The notes under the pieces were generated by a model that did no database searches, had not been told where the DNA came from, and worked only from the letters and a program-made list of their open reading frames with translations. Of a stretch of 64,000 bases of DNA, positions 43,077 through 56,735 are shown one piece after another (within the stretch, counting starts at the first letter, position 1; every line of letters starts with the position of its first letter). Position numbers and translations under genes: made by a program. Source of the DNA: Streptomyces californicus (lineage in GTDB: Bacteria; Actinomycetota; Actinomycetes; Streptomycetales; Streptomycetaceae); contig NZ_JNZZ01000014.1 of assembly GCF_000717645.1 (NCBI RefSeq), positions 114,220 to 178,219 of the forward strand. Reading direction: 5' to 3'.

Positions 43077-45002
43077 GTGGCTGACGTACCTGCCGATCTT
43101 GCCGCAGTGTGGCCGCGAGTGCTGGAACACCTCCTCGGGGAGGGGCAGCAAGGCATCGAGCCGAAGGACAAGCAGTGGATCGAACGCTGCCAGCCGCTGG
43201 CACTCGTCGCCGACACCGCCCTGCTGGCCGTCCCCAACGAATGGGGGAAGCGTGTCCTGGAGACCCGGCTCACTCCCCTCATCAGCGAGACACTGACCCG
43301 TGAGTGCGGCCGCCCGATCCGGATCGCGATCACCGTCGACGACTCCGCCGGCGAGCCGCCCGCCCCGTCGGCGCCCCCCATGCCCGGGTCGCACCAGGGC
43401 CAGCAGGGCCATCGCTACCCGCCGCAGCCGCGCGACGACTCCGGCCGGGACGACGCGTACGACGGTTACGGCCACCGGCCCTCCGACGACGGCATGCCGA
43501 CGGCACGGCCCGCCTACCCCGAGTACCAGCAGCAGCGCCCGGCGCCCGGCGCCTGGCCGCGCACCCAGGACGACCTCTCCTGGCAGCAGCCCCGGCACAG
43601 CGGATACCAGGACCGCGAGCAGCCCTCCGGCGAGCCGTACCGCGAGAGCGACGCGTACCGCGAGAACGACGCGTACCGCGGCGGCGATTCCTACCGGGAG
43701 CGGGAGAGCGAGCATTACCGCGACCCCGAGCAGTACCGGGAGCAGCCCTCCGAGCAGTGGCGCGAGCCGTACGGCACCGGGCGGCCCCAGCACGACTACC
43801 GGTCGCAGCCGTCCGAGCACCAGGGGTACGAGCAGCAGCGGCCCGACCGCCAGGACCAGCAGCCGCAGCACCGCCAGGGCGTCCCGGCCCACGGCCCCGG
43901 GCGGACCGGCGGCTCGGCCCCCGGGCCGATGGGCGCCCAGCCGGCCCCGGCGCCCGGCCCCGGCGAACCGCACGCCCGGCTCAACCCGAAGTACCTCTTC
44001 GACACCTTCGTGATCGGCGCATCCAACCGGTTCGCGCACGCCGCGGCCGTCGCCGTGGCCGAAGCGCCGGCGAAGGCGTACAACCCCCTGTTCATCTACG
44101 GGGAGTCGGGGCTCGGCAAGACCCACCTGCTGCACGCCATCGGGCACTACGCGCGGAGCCTCTACCCGGGGACCCGGGTGCGGTACGTGAGCTCGGAGGA
44201 GTTCACCAACGAGTTCATCAACTCGATCCGCGACGGGAAGGGCGACACCTTCCGCAAGCGCTACCGCGACGTGGACATCCTGCTCGTCGACGACATCCAG
44301 TTCCTGGCGAGCAAGGAGTCGACGCAGGAGGAGTTCTTCCACACCTTCAATACGCTGCACAACGCGAACAAGCAGATCGTGCTCTCCTCGGACCGGCCGC
44401 CCAAGCAGCTGGTGACGCTGGAGGACCGGTTGCGCAACCGCTTCGAGTGGGGTCTGACCACCGACGTCCAGCCGCCCGAGCTGGAGACCCGGATCGCGAT
44501 CCTCCGCAAGAAGGCGGTGCAGGAGCAGCTCAACGCCCCGCCGGAGGTCCTGGAGTTCATCGCCTCGCGGATCTCGCGCAACATCCGTGAGCTGGAGGGC
44601 GCGCTGATCCGGGTGACCGCCTTCGCCTCGCTGAACCGGCAGCCGGTGGACCTCGGGCTGACCGAGATCGTGCTGAAGGACCTGATCCCGGGCGGTGAGG
44701 AGGCGGCTCCGGAGATCACCGCGCCGGCCATCATGGCGGCGACCGCGGACTACTTCGGCCTCACCGTGGACGACCTCTGCGGATCCTCGCGCAGCCGGGT
44801 GCTGGTGACGGCCCGCCAGATCGCCATGTATCTGTGCCGTGAGCTGACCGATCTCTCTCTGCCGAAGATCGGTGCGCAGTTCGGCGGCCGCGACCACACG
44901 ACGGTGATGCACGCGGACCGGAAGATCCGGGCGCTGATGGCGGAGCGCCGCTCCATCTACAACCAGGTCACGGAGCTGACCAACCGCATCAAGAACGGCT
45001 GA
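43077..45002 (+). CDS. dnaA: Chromosomal replication initiator DnaA
   Basis: A 641-residue initiator, much longer than typical because of the Streptomyces-style domain II (about residues 91-300), which is disordered and rich in Tyr, Arg, Glu, Gln and Pro with imperfect Tyr-Arg-Glu repeats at 188-228. Domain I is at 1-90. The AAA+ domain has Walker A Gly-Glu-Ser-Gly-Leu-Gly-Lys-Thr at 342-349 and Walker B Leu-Leu-Val-Asp-Asp-Ile-Gln. Domain IV near the end binds DNA through Gly-Arg-Asp-His-Thr-Thr-Val. GTG at 43077 starts the conserved sequence; an open frame back to 42969 crosses the promoter. Confidence 0.97.
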   Translation: MADVPADLAAVWPRVLEHLLGEGQQGIEPKDKQWIERCQPLALVADTALLAVPNEWGKRVLETRLTPLISETLTRECGRPIRIAITVDDSAGEPPAPSAPPMPGSHQGQQGHRYPPQPRDDSGRDDAYDGYGHRPSDDGMPTARPAYPEYQQQRPAPGAWPRTQDDLSWQQPRHSGYQDREQPSGEPYRESDAYRENDAYRGGDSYRERESEHYRDPEQYREQPSEQWREPYGTGRPQHDYRSQPSEHQGYEQQRPDRQDQQPQHRQGVPAHGPGRTGGSAPGPMGAQPAPAPGPGEPHARLNPKYLFDTFVIGASNRFAHAAAVAVAEAPAKAYNPLFIYGESGLGKTHLLHAIGHYARSLYPGTRVRYVSSEEFTNEFINSIRDGKGDTFRKRYRDVDILLVDDIQFLASKESTQEEFFHTFNTLHNANKQIVLSSDRPPKQLVTLEDRLRNRFEWGLTTDVQPPELETRIAILRKKAVQEQLNAPPEVLEFIASRISRNIRELEGALIRVTAFASLNRQPVDLGLTEIVLKDLIPGGEEAAPEITAPAIMAATADYFGLTVDDLCGSSRSRVLVTARQIAMYLCRELTDLSLPKIGAQFGGRDHTTVMHADRKIRALMAERRSIYNQVTELTNRIKNG

Positions 45003-45021
45003 CCCCGGCGCCCGGCCGGGG

Positions 45022-45071
45022 CGTGATGTGGGAGGCCCGGGGCTCGTGAGCCCCGGGCCTCCCACATCACG
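45022..45071 (+). terminator. dnaA terminator
   Basis: A perfect inverted repeat with 24-base arms and a 2-base gap, 19 bases after the dnaA stop codon. It separates dnaA transcription from the origin. Confidence 0.9.
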
Positions 45072-46074
45072 TCGTTCACAGGAGAGCGTTCCTCAGGGCG
45101 CCTGTCGCGGACCTCCACGGTTAACGGCGGGCGCCCTTCCGCGTTCGCCCGCGTCCACCTCCGCGCGGACCACGCCCTCACCGCGTCCCCAGCGCGCCCT
45201 GATGGCGCTCGGACCGCGGGTCGGGAGAGGTCCAGAAGGGTGCTGGAAGGCGTCTACGGGGTCTCACGACCAGCCGCGGAGCCTCCGGCGCCTCCTCCGT
45301 CACGCCCGCGCTGTTCGAATACAGCCAGCTCAGAGGCCCTTCTCCACAGATGTGCGAAGAATTTTCCGTCCACAGCCTGGGGACTGGGAAGTTGTCCATA
45401 TTGCGTCCACAGGGTGCGCTGCCGATACTCCATCAGGCCAGGTCACACGCTTGGGGATTTGTGGCCAACGATGATCCACAGCCTGTGGACAGTTTTTTCT
45501 TCCACAGGGGGTGATCGATGTTGTCCACCGGCGGCCCACAGGCCGGGCCGGGTTGTCCCCAGCTTCTCCACACCCCTGTCCACTGTTCGGCAACGCGACA
45601 CACGCTCTCACTGCCCGGAGTGAAAGGCGTCACACCAAGGTGCTGGGTTGGGTTGTGGGGAACGGGGGTAAAGCTGGGGACAGCGCTGGGGAGAAGTAGC
45701 CCCCTCCTGTGCATCGGGTGTGCAGAACTTCCGCCCGTCCACAGAAAGGCCCGGTTGTCCACGGGTGCCGCCCACAGGACCGGTGGACAAAAAACAGTCG
45801 TTGACCTGCGCAAACGACGTTATCCACGGTATCCACAGGGCCTACTACTACTACCACTCAGAGTTAGCCAGGAATCAGCTTCGAAGTGGGGCCTGTGTAC
45901 AACTCGACCGTCGACCGCCGCGAACGTCTCGGCCCGACTTGACCCCGAGCAGCAACGGCTGTCGGTGCGGTACGTCAGACTGGACCCCGGAGCCTCCGCC
46001 GCCTCGGCAGCGGACTCCGGTCCAGACAGACGAAGGCCAGCAGGGCGAGCGAGCAACAGCAGGAGGCGGTTCCG
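45072..46074. other. oriC: Chromosomal origin oriC (dnaA-dnaN intergenic region)
   Basis: About 1 kb between dnaA and dnaN without a plausible gene but dense in DnaA boxes. The strongest forward boxes are at 45340, 45366, 45403, 45472, 45564, 45735, 45820 and 45829, and related ones at 45392, 45498, 45521, 45553, 45576 and 45755; reverse boxes are at 45484, 45654, 45782 and 45894. They fall into two groups (about 45340-45584 and 45735-45902). This matches the many-box Streptomyces oriC. The left part 45072-45339 has no box and nothing else I recognise; the last 170 bp lead to dnaN. Confidence 0.95.
45820..45853 (+). promoter_or_regulatory. Tandem DnaA boxes with DnaA-trio-like repeat
   Basis: Two abutting boxes, TTATCCACG (45820-45828) and GTATCCACA (45829-45837), then GGGC and four CTA trinucleotides (45842-45853). 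The lower strand reads 3'-GAT-5' repeats, the form of the DnaA-trio of the bacterial origin-unwinding system. Confidence 0.75.
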
Positions 46075-47205
46075 GTGAAGATCCGGGTGGAGCGCGATGT
46101 ACTCGCGGAGGCGGTGGCCTGGGTGGCCCGCAGCCTCCCGGCCCGTCCGCCGGCGCCCGTTCTCGCGGGTCTTCTGCTGAAGGCCGAGGACGGGGCGCTC
46201 AGCTTCTCCAGCTTCGACTACGAGGTCTCCGCCAGGGTCTCGGTCGACGCGGAGGTCGATGAGGACGGCACGGTGCTCGTCTCCGGCCGGCTGCTCGCCG
46301 ACATCTGCCGTGCCCTGCCCAACCGCCCGGTGGAGATCTCCACCGACGGTGTGCGCGCCACGGTCGTCTGCGGCTCCTCGCGCTTCACCCTCCACACACT
46401 GCCTGTGGAGGAGTACCCGGCGCTGCCGCAGATGCCGACCGCGACGGGCACCGTCCCCGGCGAGGTCTTCGCCTCGGCCGCCGCCCAGGTCGCCATCGCC
46501 GCCGGCCGCGACGACACGCTGCCCGTGCTGACCGGTGTGCGGATCGAGATCGAGGGCGACACGGTCACCCTCGCCTCCACCGACCGCTACCGCTTCGCGG
46601 TCCGCGAGTTCCTGTGGAAGCCGGAGAACGCGGACGCCTCGGCCGTCGCCCTGGTGCCCGCCAAGACGCTCCTGGACACCGCGAAGGCGCTCACCAGCGG
46701 TGACACGGTCACGCTGGCGCTCTCCGGCTCCGGTGCGGGCGAGGGCCTGATCGGCTTCGAGGGCGCCGGGCGCCGCACCACCACGCGGCTCCTCGAAGGC
46801 GACCTGCCGAAGTACCGCACGCTGTTCCCGACCGAGTTCAACTCCGTCGCGGTGATCGAGACGGCCCCGTTCGTCGAGGCCGTCAAGCGCGTGGCCCTGG
46901 TCGCCGAGCGCAACACCCCCGTACGGCTCAGCTTCGAGCAGGGCGTCCTCATCCTGGAGGCCGGCTCCAGCGACGACGCACAGGCTGTGGAAAGGGTCGA
47001 CGCGGTGCTGGAGGGCGACGACATCTCGATCGCCTTCAACCCGACGTTCCTGCTGGACGGTCTGAGCGCGATCGACTCGCCGGTCGCCCAGCTCTCGTTC
47101 ACCACGTCCACCAAGCCCGCCCTGCTCAGCGGCCGCCCGGCCGTCGACGCCGAGGCGGACGACGCGTACAAGTACCTGATCATGCCGGTGCGCCTCTCCG
47201 GCTGA
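46075..47205 (+). CDS. dnaN: DNA polymerase III sliding clamp (beta subunit)
   Basis: A 376-residue ring-forming processivity clamp with three similar domains of about 120 residues, dimerising around DNA. It starts Met-Lys-Ile-Arg-Val-Glu-Arg-Asp and ends in the usual Tyr-Leu-Ile-Met-Pro-Val-Arg-Leu. GTG at 46075 follows AGGAGG by a short gap. It is the first gene right of oriC and starts the gnd-recF-dciA-gyrB-gyrA run, as in other Streptomyces. Confidence 0.97.
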   Translation: MKIRVERDVLAEAVAWVARSLPARPPAPVLAGLLLKAEDGALSFSSFDYEVSARVSVDAEVDEDGTVLVSGRLLADICRALPNRPVEISTDGVRATVVCGSSRFTLHTLPVEEYPALPQMPTATGTVPGEVFASAAAQVAIAAGRDDTLPVLTGVRIEIEGDTVTLASTDRYRFAVREFLWKPENADASAVALVPAKTLLDTAKALTSGDTVTLALSGSGAGEGLIGFEGAGRRTTTRLLEGDLPKYRTLFPTEFNSVAVIETAPFVEAVKRVALVAERNTPVRLSFEQGVLILEAGSSDDAQAVERVDAVLEGDDISIAFNPTFLLDGLSAIDSPVAQLSFTTSTKPALLSGRPAVDAEADDAYKYLIMPVRLSG

Positions 47206-47365
47206 TCCCGGCGCCCCCGGCCGTCCGGGGGTCTTTCATCGGCGGTTTTCCGGCGGGCCCGCTCGGCGCGGAGCGGGCCCGCCGCGCTGTCCCCGGCCGG
47301 GCGTAGGCTCGGAGACGGGCGCACACGCCCCGACGCTTATCGCCACGACGCTTAAGGAATCTCTG

Positions 47366-48250
47366 ATGGAGCTCGGTCTCGTCGGCCTCGGCAAGATGGG
47401 CGGCAACATGCGCGAGCGCATCCGCCGCGCAGGCCACACCGTCATCGGTTACGACCGCAACCCGGATGTCGCCGATGTCCACAGTCTCGAAGAGCTTGTG
47501 GGCAAGCTGAAGGGCCCGCGGGTCGTCTGGGTCATGGTTCCGGCCGGCGCCGCGACCCAGTCCACGATCGACGAGCTGGCCGAGCTGCTCTCGCCCGGCG
47601 ACGTCGTCGTCGACGGGGGGAACTCGCGCTGGACCGACGACGAGAAGCACGCCGTCGAGCTGGGCCTCAAGGACATCGGCTTCGTCGACTGCGGCGTCTC
47701 CGGCGGCGTGTGGGGCCTCAAGAACGGCTACGCCCTGATGTACGGCGGCTCCGACGAGAACGTGGCGAAGGTCCAGCCGATCTTCGACGCGCTCAAGCCC
47801 GAGGGCGACTTCGGCTCCGTCCACGCGGGCAAGGTCGGCGCCGGCCACTTCGCGAAGATGGTCCACAACGGCATCGAGTACGCCATGATGCAGGCGTACG
47901 CCGAGGGCTGGGAGCTGCTGGAGAAGGTCGACTCCGTCACCGACGTGCGCGAGGTCTTCCGTTCCTGGCAGGAGGGCACGGTCATCCGCTCCTGGCTGCT
48001 CGACCTCGCGGTCAACGCGCTGGACGACGACGAGCACCTGGAGAAGCTCCGGGGGTACGCGGCCGACTCGGGCGAGGGCCGCTGGACGGTGGAGGCCGCG
48101 ATCGACAACGCGGTGCCGCTGCCCGCGATCACCGCGTCGCTGTTCGCGCGGTTCGCCTCGCGCCAGGACGACTCGCCGCAGATGAAGATGATCGCCGCGC
48201 TGCGCAACCAGTTCGGCGGGCACGCGGTCGAGTCCAAGTCCGAGAACTGA
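47366..48250 (+). CDS. gnd: 6-phosphogluconate dehydrogenase (short, decarboxylating)
   Basis: A 294-residue NAD(P)-dependent enzyme of the oxidative pentose phosphate pathway giving ribulose 5-phosphate and CO2. The N-terminus has Leu-Val-Gly-Leu-Gly-Lys-Met-Gly-Gly-Asn-Met, followed by Asp-Gly-Gly-Asn-Ser-Arg-Trp and Asp-Cys-Gly-Val-Ser-Gly-Gly, then the catalytic Lys-Met-Val-His-Asn-Gly-Ile-Glu-Tyr. This shorter GntZ/YqeC-like form is usual in actinobacteria, where it sits between dnaN and recF. AAGGAA lies before the ATG. Confidence 0.95.
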   Translation: MELGLVGLGKMGGNMRERIRRAGHTVIGYDRNPDVADVHSLEELVGKLKGPRVVWVMVPAGAATQSTIDELAELLSPGDVVVDGGNSRWTDDEKHAVELGLKDIGFVDCGVSGGVWGLKNGYALMYGGSDENVAKVQPIFDALKPEGDFGSVHAGKVGAGHFAKMVHNGIEYAMMQAYAEGWELLEKVDSVTDVREVFRSWQEGTVIRSWLLDLAVNALDDDEHLEKLRGYAADSGEGRWTVEAAIDNAVPLPAITASLFARFASRQDDSPQMKMIAALRNQFGGHAVESKSEN

Positions 48251-48375
48251 CCGGCACGCCGGCGTGAGAACGCCGGCATCCCCACCACGGGGAGGGCGCG
48301 GGCAGGACGCGCCGTACGACGCGGCGGGCGCGACGGCCCGCGCGGCGGAAACACCGACGGGAGAGGCCGGTCACC

Positions 48376-49506
48376 ATGCACGTCACCCACCTCTCGCTGG
48401 CCGATTTCCGCTCGTACGCCCGGGTCGAGGTCCCGCTCGACCCGGGCGTCACCGCGTTCGTGGGCGCCAACGGACAGGGCAAGACCAACCTCGTCGAGGC
48501 CGTCGGGTACCTCGCCACCCTCGGCAGCCACCGGGTCTCCTCGGACGCCCCGCTCGTCCGGATGGGCGCGGAGCGGGCGGTGATCCGCGCGGCCGTGACC
48601 CAGGGCGAGCGTTCGCAACTGGTCGAGCTGGAGCTGAACCCGGGCCGCGCGAATCGCGCCCGTATCAACCGGTCCTCGCAGGTCAGACCACGTGACGTGC
48701 TGGGCATCGTCCGGACGGTGCTGTTCGCGCCGGAGGATCTGGCGCTGGTCAAGGGCGATCCGGGCGAGCGGCGGCGGTTCCTGGACGAGCTGGTCACCGC
48801 GCGCTCGCCGCGGATGGCCGGGGTCCGCTCCGACTACGAGCGGGTGCTGAAGCAGCGCAACACCCTGCTGAAGTCCGCCGCGATGGCCCGGCGGCACGGC
48901 GGCCGCTCGATGGACCTGTCCACCCTGGACGTCTGGGACCAGCACCTGGGCCGGGTCGGCGCCGAGCTGCTGGCGCAGCGGCTGGATCTGATCGCCACGC
49001 TCCAGCCGCTGGCCGACAAGGCGTACGGGGACGTCGCGCCGGGCGGCGGCCCGGTGGCGCTGGAGTACCGCAGCTCCGTGGGTGACGACGTGGGGCCCGA
49101 GCGCACCCGCGACGAGCTGTACGAGCAGTTGCTCGCCGCGCTCGCCGGGGTCCGGAAGCAGGAGATCGAGCGGGGTGTGACGCTGGTCGGCCCGCACCGC
49201 GACGATCTGCTGCTGGGGCTGCGCGGGATGCCGGCGAAGGGGTACGCGAGCCACGGCGAGTCCTGGAGCTACGCGCTGGCGCTGCGGCTGGCCAGTTTCG
49301 AGCTGCTGCGGTCCGAGGGCAACGAGCCGGTGCTGGTGCTGGACGACGTCTTCGCCGAGCTGGACGCCCGCCGCCGGGAGCGGCTGGCGGAGCTGGTGGC
49401 CCCGGGCGAGCAGGTGCTGGTGACGGCCGCGGTGGCCGAGGACGTGCCGGGCGTGCTGGCGGGGACGCGGTACGCGGTGACCGCGGGCGAGGTGGAGCGC
49501 GTATGA
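48376..49506 (+). CDS. recF: DNA replication/repair protein RecF
   Basis: A 376-residue SMC-like ATPase that helps load RecA at gapped DNA. Walker A Gly-Ala-Asn-Gly-Gln-Gly-Lys-Thr-Asn is near residues 30-38, the ABC signature [11 protein letters not shown] near 294-304, and Walker B [12 protein letters not shown] near 317-328. The stop overlaps the dciA start by four bases (ATGA). GGGAGAGG precedes the ATG. Confidence 0.96.
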   Translation: MHVTHLSLADFRSYARVEVPLDPGVTAFVGANGQGKTNLVEAVGYLATLGSHRVSSDAPLVRMGAERAVIRAAVTQGERSQLVELELNPGRANRARINRSSQVRPRDVLGIVRTVLFAPEDLALVKGDPGERRRFLDELVTARSPRMAGVRSDYERVLKQRNTLLKSAAMARRHGGRSMDLSTLDVWDQHLGRVGAELLAQRLDLIATLQPLADKAYGDVAPGGGPVALEYRSSVGDDVGPERTRDELYEQLLAALAGVRKQEIERGVTLVGPHRDDLLLGLRGMPAKGYASHGESWSYALALRLASFELLRSEGNEPVLVLDDVFAELDARRRERLAELVAPGEQVLVTAAVAEDVPGVLAGTRYAVTAGEVERV

Positions 49507-50087
49507 CCGGCCGGGACGAGCGGGCGGGCGAGCCGGGCGCGGGCGACGGTGCGCCGGAGACCGGGGGCGCGAAGCCGCCCGAGGTGTCCGGGGTCGATCT
49601 CGCCCGGGTCGCGTTGCGGGCCGCGAAGGAGCAGGCCAGGGCGCGGGGCGCGGCGGCGCAGCAGAGGAAGCAGGCCCGGCGGGGCGGTGGCCTGCGCTCG
49701 GGGGCCCGGTCGGACGGCCGGGATCCGCAGGCGCTGGGGTCCGCGATCAACCGGCTGATCACCGAGCGGGGCTGGGAGACGCCCGCGGCGGTCGGCGGGG
49801 TGATGGGGCGGTGGCCGCAGATCGTCGGCGAGGACCTGGCGAAGCACTGTGTACCGCTGCGGTACGACGACGCCCCGGACGCCCGGGTGCTGACGGTGAG
49901 CTGCGACTCGACGGCGTGGGCGACGCAGCTGCGGTTGCTGGCCCCGCAGCTGGTGGCCCGGCTGAACGCGGATCTGGGACAGGGCACCGTACGGCTGATC
50001 AAGGTGGTCGGGCCGGGCGGTCCGGAGCGCCGGTACGGTCCGCTGCGCGCGCCCGGGAGCAGGGGCCCGGGGGACACCTACGGGTGA
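49503..50087 (+). CDS. dciA: DciA-type helicase operator (DUF721)
   Basis: A 194-residue protein with a Gly/Arg/Ala-rich N-terminal half and a DUF721/DciA domain at about residues 75-170 (Gly-Arg-Trp-Pro-Gln-Ile-Val-Gly and [15 protein letters not shown]). DciA loads or activates the replicative helicase in bacteria without a DnaC-type loader. No dnaC or dnaI homologue appears in this window. It is translationally coupled to recF and is in the usual actinobacterial position before gyrB. Confidence 0.93.
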   Translation: MTGRDERAGEPGAGDGAPETGGAKPPEVSGVDLARVALRAAKEQARARGAAAQQRKQARRGGGLRSGARSDGRDPQALGSAINRLITERGWETPAAVGGVMGRWPQIVGEDLAKHCVPLRYDDAPDARVLTVSCDSTAWATQLRLLAPQLVARLNADLGQGTVRLIKVVGPGGPERRYGPLRAPGSRGPGDTYG

Positions 50088-50435
50088 CGGGCCCGGCCCC
50101 GAGGCCGGGGCGGGTCGTCGGCGGTCGGATTCCGTCCTCCTCGACCGCTTCCGCACGGATCGTCGCTCGCCAACGCTGAGCTGCGCTTTTGGCGCAAAAT
50201 TGTCGTGTACGGGGCGATGCTCGGATGATTCGGCCGGGGTTCGCGCGGCAGATAACCGGACGGTACGGCCGAAGCGTCCCTCACCGTAGCGGGAGGTTGA
50301 CAGGCCGAAGCGCTCAAAGCCCTTCAGGGCCTCTTGGGGCCCCGTCCTGAATATGGGGAGTCGTCAGCCGCTCGTTGAGGGCGGCACATGCGTACTCAGG
50401 TACCGGCAAACCCCCACTCATGTCAGCGCTACCGG

Positions 50436-52597
<2,162 letters not shown>

Positions 52598-52644
52598 GTC
52601 GGCCGCACCAGCCACGCCGCAGCTCGAAAGGACTTTGACCAGCA

Positions 52645-55287
<2,643 letters not shown>

Positions 55288-55291
55288 GAGC

Positions 55292-55993
55292 GTGAGTGGA
55301 GCCACGGGCGCCGGTTCGGCCGCTTCCGGAGCAGGAGCGAACGGTGCCCGTGGCCCTGCCACGGACTCCCAAGGGGGCACTGTGACGGACACACGAGGGC
55401 CTCAGCCCCAGTACGAGGGTTACGCGACCGGGCCGCTGCCCGGCGAGCGTGAGCCCGCACCGGGGCCGTCGGGGCCGTACCACCCGCCCCAGGCGTACGA
55501 GGCGCCCGGTGGCGGTACCCAGGGCGGCCAGCAGCGCCCCGGGGGCACGTTGGGCGGTGCGCAGGGCATGGGCGGCGCTCAGGCGACGCGCAAGCCGCGC
55601 ACGGGGGCGCGCACGACGCCGCGTACCCGCAAGGCGCGCCTGCGGGTGGCCAAGGCCGACCCGTGGTCGGTGATGAAGGTCAGCTTCCTGCTGTCCATCG
55701 CGCTGGGCATCTGCACGGTGGTGGCGGCGGCGGTGCTGTGGATGGTCATGGACGCGATGGGCGTCTTCGAGACCGTCGGCGGCACGATCAGCGAGGCCAC
55801 CGGTTCGAACGAGAGCAACGGCTTCGATCTGCAGTCGTTCCTGTCGCTGCCGCGCGTGCTCATCTTCACCTCGGTCATCGCCGTGATCGACGTGGTGCTG
55901 GCCACCGCGCTGGCGACGCTGGGCGCCTTCATCTACAACCTGTCGGCGGGCTTCGTCGGCGGCGTCGAGCTCACCCTGGCCGAGGACGAGTAG
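55292..55993 (+). CDS. DUF3566-domain membrane protein
   Basis: A 233-residue protein with a Gly/Pro/Gln-rich disordered N-terminal half (to about residue 115) and a C-terminal DUF3566 region with two transmembrane helices (about 128-150 and 186-220). The helix start Asp-Pro-Trp-Ser-Val-Met-Lys-Val-Ser-Phe is the family hallmark. Function unknown, though the gene nearly always follows gyrA in actinobacteria. GTG at 55292 has GAGGAG 9 bases upstream at the end of gyrA; a later GTG at 55382 is a weaker alternative. Confidence 0.9.
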   Translation: MSGATGAGSAASGAGANGARGPATDSQGGTVTDTRGPQPQYEGYATGPLPGEREPAPGPSGPYHPPQAYEAPGGGTQGGQQRPGGTLGGAQGMGGAQATRKPRTGARTTPRTRKARLRVAKADPWSVMKVSFLLSIALGICTVVAAAVLWMVMDAMGVFETVGGTISEATGSNESNGFDLQSFLSLPRVLIFTSVIAVIDVVLATALATLGAFIYNLSAGFVGGVELTLAEDE

Positions 55994-56010
55994 GGCGCCG
56001 GGTATCGATT

Positions 56011-56039
56011 TTGGGACTGGCCCCGACGTGCGCTAATCT
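56011..56039 (+). promoter_or_regulatory. Promoter of tRNA-Ile
   Basis: TTGGGA (56011-56016) and TAATCT (56034-56039) spaced 17 bp, ending 32 bases before the mature tRNA: a good housekeeping promoter. Confidence 0.75.
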
Positions 56040-56071
56040 TCAGAGGTCAGCGCGGAGCAGTACAGCGCGGC

Positions 56072-56145
56072 GGGGCTATAGCTCAGTTGGTTAGAGCGCA
56101 TCCCTGATAAGGATGAGGCCACAGGTTCAAATCCTGTTAGCCCCA
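56072..56145 (+). tRNA. tRNA-Ile (anticodon GAU)
   Basis: A 74-base cloverleaf: acceptor GGGGCTA (56072-56078) pairs with TAGCCCC (56138-56144), D-loop with TTGGTTAGAG, anticodon loop CTGATAA giving GAU, T-loop GGTTCAAATCC and discriminator A. The CCA tail is not encoded, so it relies on the CCA-adding enzyme. It is the last conserved feature before the accessory region and a frequent phage/ICE integration site. Confidence 0.97.
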
Positions 56146-56165
56146 CCGAGGCGTAACGCCTGGTC

Positions 56166-56202
56166 AGAAGGCCGGTAGATCCTGGGGATCTACCGGCCTT
56201 CT
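56166..56202 (+). terminator. Terminator after tRNA-Ile
   Basis: Perfect 17-bp stem AGAAGGCCGGTAGATCC with a TGG loop, 20 bases after the tRNA. Confidence 0.88.
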
Positions 56203-56302
56203 ACATTTGTTGATCTTGAGAGTCCGCTACTGGTCCGTAACTTCCTGCTGGACCCGGCCTGTATCCGTCTGGCCGGTTCACAGCTACTCTGTGGCCAGAA
56301 CA

Positions 56303-56341
56303 CAGCAGGCCCCCGCCGGTTTCCGCGGCGGGGGCCTGCTG
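56303..56341. terminator. GC-rich hairpin before the secreted peptide gene
   Basis: Fifteen-base arms CAGCAGGCCCCCGCC and complement with a 9-base loop. It likely ends transcription of the small reverse-strand gene at 56390. Confidence 0.7.
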
Positions 56342-56389
56342 CTGTCCGGCCGGGGCCTCCCGATCCTGGCTGGACGTCCTGTGGGGGCG

Positions 56390-56596
56390 TCAGCCCCAGC
56401 CGACGTCGCCTGCGGGTGAGGCGGTCGGTGAGGGGAGTGTGGTGGCGGCGGGTGCGGGGGCCGGTCCGTGGCCCGTCTCGCTCGCCGGTGCGGGAGGGTG
56501 TGCCTCGTCGGCGGCTGCGGTGGCAGCTACTCCGACGGCGGCGGAGGCGGCCACGAGCAGCGACGCGGCAAGCAGTCCGATCCTGGATCTGGCCAT
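56390..56596 (-). CDS. Small secreted protein
   Basis: A 68-residue protein with a clear signal peptide (Met-Ala-Arg-Ser-Arg-Ile-Gly-Leu-Leu-Ala-Ala-Ser-Leu-Leu, cleavage likely after Ala-Thr-Ala-Ala-Ala) leaving a mature peptide of about 38 residues rich in Pro, Ala, Ser and Thr. No known family. ATG at 56596 follows AAGGGG. A short inverted repeat GAAAGCG/CGCTTTC (56614-56631) lies just upstream. It is divergent from an HTH regulator starting at 56736, so a secreted-signal/sensor pair is conceivable but speculative. Confidence 0.65.
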   Translation of the reverse strand: MARSRIGLLAASLLVAASAAVGVAATAAADEAHPPAPASETGHGPAPAPAATTLPSPTASPAGDVGWG

Positions 56597-56735
56597 ACGG
56601 GTACCCCTTAATCGAAAGCGTGTTCGCTTTCTCGTTGCTCTACGTAGGCTCCCATGCCGACACGGTGACACCAAGGGGCTCGCCGTGCTGAAATCCGCAC
56701 GTACAGATTTCTGTGTCACGCCAACCGGGGGAAAA

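Noticed and set aside
45622..46078. Open frames across oriC as genes
   Set aside because: Several overlapping frames on both strands, none with protein-like composition; the region is packed with DnaA boxes.
56146..56202. Attachment-site duplication of the tRNA-Ile 3' end
   Set aside because: No second copy of the T-arm/acceptor sequence found in the window.
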